A stretch of 34,108 nucleotides of DNA, from the NCBI GenBank assembly GCA_009885445.1, contig VFKQ01000264.1, positions 1-34,108 on the forward strand, read 5' to 3'. The notes beneath the pieces were generated by a model, which was given only the letters and a program-made list of their open reading frames with translations, was not told the DNA's origin and did not search any database. The DNA comes from Anaerolineaceae bacterium (GTDB taxonomy: Bacteria; Chloroflexota; Anaerolineae; Anaerolineales; Villigracilaceae). The stretch's first letter is position 1. Each line of letters opens with the position of its first letter. Made by a program: the position numbers and the translations under genes. This document shows positions 30,869 to 34,108 of the stretch, piece after piece.

Positions 30869-32347
30869 TTGGAACCCCTTAACTTTATCAACGGCCAATG
30901 GCAAAAAGGCCACAGCGGACAATCTTTTGACACGCTCAACCCCGCAAACGAGTCTATCATCGCCAGCATCGTCGCCGCAGACGTGACGGATGTGGAGGCC
31001 GCTGTCCAAGCCGCCAAAGATGCCTTCAACCCCTGGCGGCTGACCCCCGCTCCTCTGCGCGGTGAATTGCTTTTTCGTGTGGCTGAAATTTTGCGCGAGC
31101 GCAAAGAAGAACTCGCACAACTTTTAACTAAAGACATGGGCAAGGTCATCGCCGAGGCGCGCGGAGATGTGCAAGAGGCGATTGACATGGCCTACTTCAT
31201 GGGCGGCGAAGGACGTCGTCTGCTCGGTTACACTGCGCCTGTGGAGATGCACAATAAATTCGGCATGGCCGTGCGCGACCCATCCGGCGTCGTCGGCATC
31301 ATCACGCCGTGGAATTTTCCCATCGCTGTGCCCTCGTGGAAAATTTTCCCCGCGCTCGTGGCGGGCAACACCCTCGTCTGGAAGCCCTCGCCAGAGACGC
31401 CCGCGATTTCTGCGGCCTTTGTTAAAGTGTTTGAAGATGCGGGCATTCCGAAAGGCGTATTCAATTTGATTCTCGCCCCGGGTGCGGACGTGGGCCGCGC
31501 ACTCGTCTCGCACCCCGATGTGCGCGTGATTTCGTTCACTGGCTCCACCGCCACGGGACGCGCCATTGCTCAAGATGCCGCGCGACTCAATAAAAAAGTC
31601 TCGCTCGAAATGGGCGGCAAAAATGCCATCATCGTCATGGAAGATGCGAATCTCGAACTCGTCAGCGACGCGACGCTTTGGTCCGCCTTCGGCACAAGCG
31701 GACAGCGTTGCACGGCCGCGAGTCGCTTAATTGTGCAAAAAGGCGTGGCGGGCAAGTTGAAAGAATCTTTGCTGGCGCGCACCAAGCAACTTAAACTCGG
31801 TGACGGACTCAACGCCAAGACAGACGTTGGGCCGGTGATCAACAAAGTGGCACAAGAGCGCATCCACGGATTCGTGCAGGCTGGCAAGAAAGAGGGCGCT
31901 CGAGCCCTCGTCGGCGCGGAGATGACCGCCGTAGACGGCAAAGGATTCTTCTACGAGCCGACTCTCTTCGACGGCGTCCTCCCAGGGTCCATGCTCGAGC
32001 GTGATGAAATTTTCGGGCCGGTGCTTTCGATCATCGAGTTCAACACGCTCGAAGAGGCGATTGAAATTAATAATCATTCGCAGTACGGACTCTCCACTTC
32101 GATCTTCACCCAAGATGTGAACCGCGCCTTCACCGCCATGCGCGACATCGCCAGCGGACTGGTCTACATCAACCACGGCACCACCGGCGCGGAGATTCAA
32201 TTTCCATTCGGCGGCGTGCGCGGCACGGGCAATGGCCATCGCGAGGCCGGTCAGGCCGCGCTCGAAGTGTTCACCGAGTGGAAATCCATTTATGTGGATT
32301 ACTCCGGCAAGCTCCAGCGCGCGCAGATCGATAATCGCGAGGAATAA
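30869..32347 (+). CDS. NAD(P)+-dependent aldehyde dehydrogenase
   Basis: 492 residues with a TTG start, supported by GGAGG 5 bases upstream. The ALDH set is complete: Asn149 in P-W-N-F-P, Lys172 in V-W-K-P-S, Glu247 in L-E-M-G-G-K, catalytic Cys281 in S-G-Q-R-C-T-A-A-S, and the cofactor motif F-T-G-S-T-A-T-G-R. It oxidises an aldehyde to the acid; the exact substrate is not clear. The ending G-H-R-E-A-G-Q-A-A-L-E-V-F-T-E-W-K is typical of ALDHs with succinic or other semialdehyde substrates, a weak hint. It stands alone. Confidence 0.93.
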   Translation: MEPLNFINGQWQKGHSGQSFDTLNPANESIIASIVAADVTDVEAAVQAAKDAFNPWRLTPAPLRGELLFRVAEILRERKEELAQLLTKDMGKVIAEARGDVQEAIDMAYFMGGEGRRLLGYTAPVEMHNKFGMAVRDPSGVVGIITPWNFPIAVPSWKIFPALVAGNTLVWKPSPETPAISAAFVKVFEDAGIPKGVFNLILAPGADVGRALVSHPDVRVISFTGSTATGRAIAQDAARLNKKVSLEMGGKNAIIVMEDANLELVSDATLWSAFGTSGQRCTAASRLIVQKGVAGKLKESLLARTKQLKLGDGLNAKTDVGPVINKVAQERIHGFVQAGKKEGARALVGAEMTAVDGKGFFYEPTLFDGVLPGSMLERDEIFGPVLSIIEFNTLEEAIEINNHSQYGLSTSIFTQDVNRAFTAMRDIASGLVYINHGTTGAEIQFPFGGVRGTGNGHREAGQAALEVFTEWKSIYVDYSGKLQRAQIDNREE

Positions 32348-32353
32348 TCTTTT

Positions 32354-32386
32354 CCGTAGGGGCGCAGCAATGCTGCGCCCCTACGG
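32354..32386. repeat. Palindrome, GTAGGGGCGCAGC family
   Basis: CCGTAGGGGCGCAGC and its complement around AAT give 33 bases of near-perfect inverted repeat, just after the aldehyde dehydrogenase stop. No T-run follows. Confidence 0.85.
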
Positions 32387-32404
32387 TTGGTCATCCAAAA
32401 TCTC

Positions 32405-32716
32405 ATGACGAAAAAGAATTTTTATCTCCTGTGCGCAATTCTCGGCTTCATCATCCCCTGGAGCGTTGTAATTTCCGGCATCACAACGCAGGCGCCGCTC
32501 ACGCACATGTTCCGCATTCTCTTTGCCAACACCTATAGCGGCGCGTTCACGGCAGACTTGATGTTTTCGCTTTTCGTCTTTTGGGTGTTTGTGTTTAACG
32601 AGACGCGCAGGCTGGGCATGAAAAACGCATGGACCTACATGCTCTCCTCTGCCTTCCTCGGCCTCGCGTTCACATTTCCACTGTTCCTATTTTTCCGCGA
32701 ACGGGAAATAAAGTAG
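32405..32716 (+). CDS. DUF2834 membrane protein
   Basis: 103 residues from the ATG at 32405; a TTG at 32387 would overlap the palindrome. Three helices: about 6-25, 47-65 and 78-97. The DUF2834 pattern is seen: K-N-F-Y-L-L-C-A-I-L-G-F-I-I-P-W near the start, L-F-A-N-T-Y in the middle, E-T-R-R-L-G-M-K and F-P-L-F-L-F-F-R-E at the end. Function unknown. No Shine-Dalgarno is visible. Its TAG stop lies inside the next palindrome (32713-32741). Confidence 0.8.
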   Translation: MTKKNFYLLCAILGFIIPWSVVISGITTQAPLTHMFRILFANTYSGAFTADLMFSLFVFWVFVFNETRRLGMKNAWTYMLSSAFLGLAFTFPLFLFFREREIK

Positions 32717-32741
32717 GGGCGCAGCAATGCTGCGCCCCTAC
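32713..32741. repeat. Palindrome, GTAGGGGCGCAGC family
   Basis: 29 bases of inverted repeat. It contains the DUF2834 stop codon and begins the leader of the IscX-like gene, with an ATG in its loop. Confidence 0.85.
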
Positions 32742-32750
32742 CACGATGCC

Positions 32751-32954
32751 ATGTCTCTCCACTGGGAAGCCACCTTCGCCATCGCCATGGAACTGCGCCG
32801 CCAACACGCGGACGTGGACATCGAGGCCGTGTCGCTAAAACAAATTCTGGATTGGACTCTCGCGCTCCCTGAATTCGACGACGATCCAGCGCTAGTGAAC
32901 GATGATATTTTGTACGCGATCTATCAGGATTGGTTTGAAGAAAATTTACAATAA
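32751..32954 (+). CDS. IscX-like Fe-S assembly protein
   Basis: 67 residues from the ATG at 32751; an ATG at 32727 lies in the palindrome and would add eight residues with no family match. The IscX pattern is clear: L-H-W-E-A-x-F-A-I-A-x-E-L, D-V-D-I-E-A-V-S-L-K-Q-I, W-x-L-x-L-P-E-F-D-D-D-P, and the end I-L-Y-A-I-Y-Q-D-W-F-E-E. In E. coli IscX binds IscS and acts as an adaptor for Fe-S cluster building. The isc genes are not in this window, but the next gene is a probable Fe-S carrier. Confidence 0.85.
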   Translation: MSLHWEATFAIAMELRRQHADVDIEAVSLKQILDWTLALPEFDDDPALVNDDILYAIYQDWFEENLQ

Positions 32955-32959
32955 ATGGA

Positions 32960-32990
32960 TGTAGGGGCACGGCGTCGCCGTGCCCCTACA
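32960..32990. repeat. Palindrome, GTAGGGGC family, variant centre
   Basis: TGTAGGGGCACGGCG/CGCCGTGCCCCTACA around T. It shares the outer GTAGGGGC with the other three copies but has another centre. It lies in the gap before the Mrp gene. Confidence 0.82.
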
Positions 32991-33015
32991 AATCAGAAAA
33001 AAAATTGGAAACCAA

Positions 33016-34095
33016 ATGACAAACAATATCACGCAAGAAAATATTCTCGCCGCGCTGAGCAAGGTGCAGGAACCCGATTTACATCAAGACCTGGTCACGC
33101 TCAACATGGTGCGCGACATTGAGATCGCGGACGGCAACGTGTCGTTTATGATCATGCTGACGACTCCGGCGTGCCCGTTTCGGGCGCGGATCGAGCGCGA
33201 GGCCAAAGAGGCGGTGATGACCATTGCTGGCGTCAAATCCGTCGAAGTGAAAATGGACTCGGACGTGCCCAATGACGGGCGCGCGCGCGGTCTCGTCAAC
33301 ATGCCGATTCGCAACGCCATCGCGGTCGGGTCGGGCAAGGGCGGCGTTGGAAAATCTACTGTCGCGGTTAATCTCGCCGTGTCGCTGGCGATGAGCGGCG
33401 CGCGCGTCGGCCTGATGGACGCCGACATTTACGGCCCCAACGTGCCGACGATGATGGGCATCGAAAAACTACCGCCGCCCGTTGGCAAAAAAATGATTCC
33501 GGCCGAGGCGCATGGCGTGAAAGTTATTTCGATGGGACTGTTGGTCAAGCCCGGCCAACCGCTGATCTGGCGCGGCCCGATGCTCAACTCCGCCATCCGT
33601 CAATTTTTGAGCGACGTCGAATGGGGCGAGCTGGATTATTTAATCGTCGACCTCCCGCCCGGAACGGGTGACGCTTCGTTGAGCCTCGCCCAGTCCCTGC
33701 CGTTGAGCGGCGCGGTCGTCGTCACTTTGCCGCAACTCGTCTCGCTCGAAGATGCCAGCCGCGGACTCGAAATGTTTCGCAAGTTGGAAGTGCCACTGCT
33801 CGGCGTCGTCGAAAATATGTCCTATCTCGAATTACCCGACGGCACGCGCATGGACATTTTCGGCAGCGGAGGCGGCGCTCGACTCGCGGCGGCGGCGGGT
33901 GTGCCCTACCTGGGCGGCGCGCCCATCGACCAGAACGTGCGCATCGGCGGCGACACGGGCCAGCCCATCGTCGTCTCGTTCCCCGATTCGCCCGTGGCCA
34001 AAGCCCTGACCGAGATCGCGCAAAAAATTGCTGCGCAGGTGAGCGTCAATGCGTTGAGTGGTGGCAAGCCGATGGAAATTAATATTGTTGGTTAG
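33016..34095 (+). CDS. Mrp/ApbC-type P-loop protein with MIP18 domain
   Basis: 359 residues from the ATG at 33016, after the palindrome; a start at 32980 would lie in it. Residues 1-85 are a MIP18/DUF59 domain with T-T-P-A-C-P-F (Cys53). Then comes a deviant Walker A G-S-G-K-G-G-V-G-K-S (about 105-114), D-A-D-I-Y-G-P-N-V-P, and D-L-P-P-G-T-G-D. These are ParA/MinD-like ATPases that carry Fe-S clusters. The C-x-x-C usual after V-E-N-M-S-Y is missing (L-E-L-P-D-G-T-R-M-D-I-F-G). The end is 13 bases before the window edge. Confidence 0.92.
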   Translation: MTNNITQENILAALSKVQEPDLHQDLVTLNMVRDIEIADGNVSFMIMLTTPACPFRARIEREAKEAVMTIAGVKSVEVKMDSDVPNDGRARGLVNMPIRNAIAVGSGKGGVGKSTVAVNLAVSLAMSGARVGLMDADIYGPNVPTMMGIEKLPPPVGKKMIPAEAHGVKVISMGLLVKPGQPLIWRGPMLNSAIRQFLSDVEWGELDYLIVDLPPGTGDASLSLAQSLPLSGAVVVTLPQLVSLEDASRGLEMFRKLEVPLLGVVENMSYLELPDGTRMDIFGSGGGARLAAAAGVPYLGGAPIDQNVRIGGDTGQPIVVSFPDSPVAKALTEIAQKIAAQVSVNALSGGKPMEINIVG

Positions 34096-34108
34096 GTGTT
34101 TAACGTAA

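Overview
The window looks like chromosome of an aerobic member of the Chloroflexota, probably near Anaerolineae. This is inference, not proof. It rests on the mix of a caa3-type A2 heme-copper oxidase, a CtaA-half/CtaB fusion, a GldA/F/G-like ABC operon, a primary sigma factor with an acidic region 1, SHOCT-like proteins carrying W-W-M and Y-x-H-D-G-x-x-W motifs, and intergenic gaps filled with the short palindromic repeats I associate with such genomes. No tRNA, rRNA, CRISPR array, transposase or intact phage gene was seen.

Layout. 0.2-4.8 kb (minus strand): a MoxR/DUF58/DUF4129 operon ending in a translationally coupled DUF2442 gene. 4.87-7.2 kb (plus): promoter, a glmS self-cleaving ribozyme with a very long P1 arm, then glmS. 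7.35-11.4 kb (plus): promoter, leader hairpin and a four-gene ABC-2 operon (ATPase, permease, GldG-like, DUF4340). 11.7-12.9 kb: rpoD, converging through a shared bidirectional terminator on the respiratory cluster. 13.1-20.3 kb (minus): coxB with a C-terminal cytochrome c domain, a small membrane gene, coxA, a fused subunit IV-III gene, a terminator, then sco, a cupredoxin-like gene, surf1 and the ctaA-half/ctaB fusion. Together these encode a complete terminal oxidase plus its copper and heme A assembly factors. A Bcp peroxiredoxin lies upstream.

20.9-25.5 kb is an accessory island. Its core is a three-gene minus-strand operon with a strong promoter: an EACC1-like small membrane protein, a caspase-fold protease with an EF-hand-like loop and long coiled coil, and a glycine-zipper repeat membrane protein. 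This is the best candidate here for an undescribed conflict or cell-death system. It is flanked on both sides by similar clusters of palindromes joined to decayed RHS-like sequence in the same orientation. A DUF4160/DUF2442 pair and a duplicated 3' end of the neighbouring glycosyltransferase gene lie beside it.

25.5-34.1 kb is mostly ordinary chromosome: a GT4 glycosyltransferase with a possible leaderless start, a DUF2652/SRPBCC protein, an unknown membrane protein next to a beta-propeller/zinc-ribbon membrane protein, an aldehyde dehydrogenase, a DUF2834 protein, an IscX-like protein and an Mrp/ApbC-type P-loop protein. Four near-identical palindromes sit in successive gaps of the last 3.4 kb. 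Coordinates follow the start codons I prefer; where I moved a start, the reason is in the entry.
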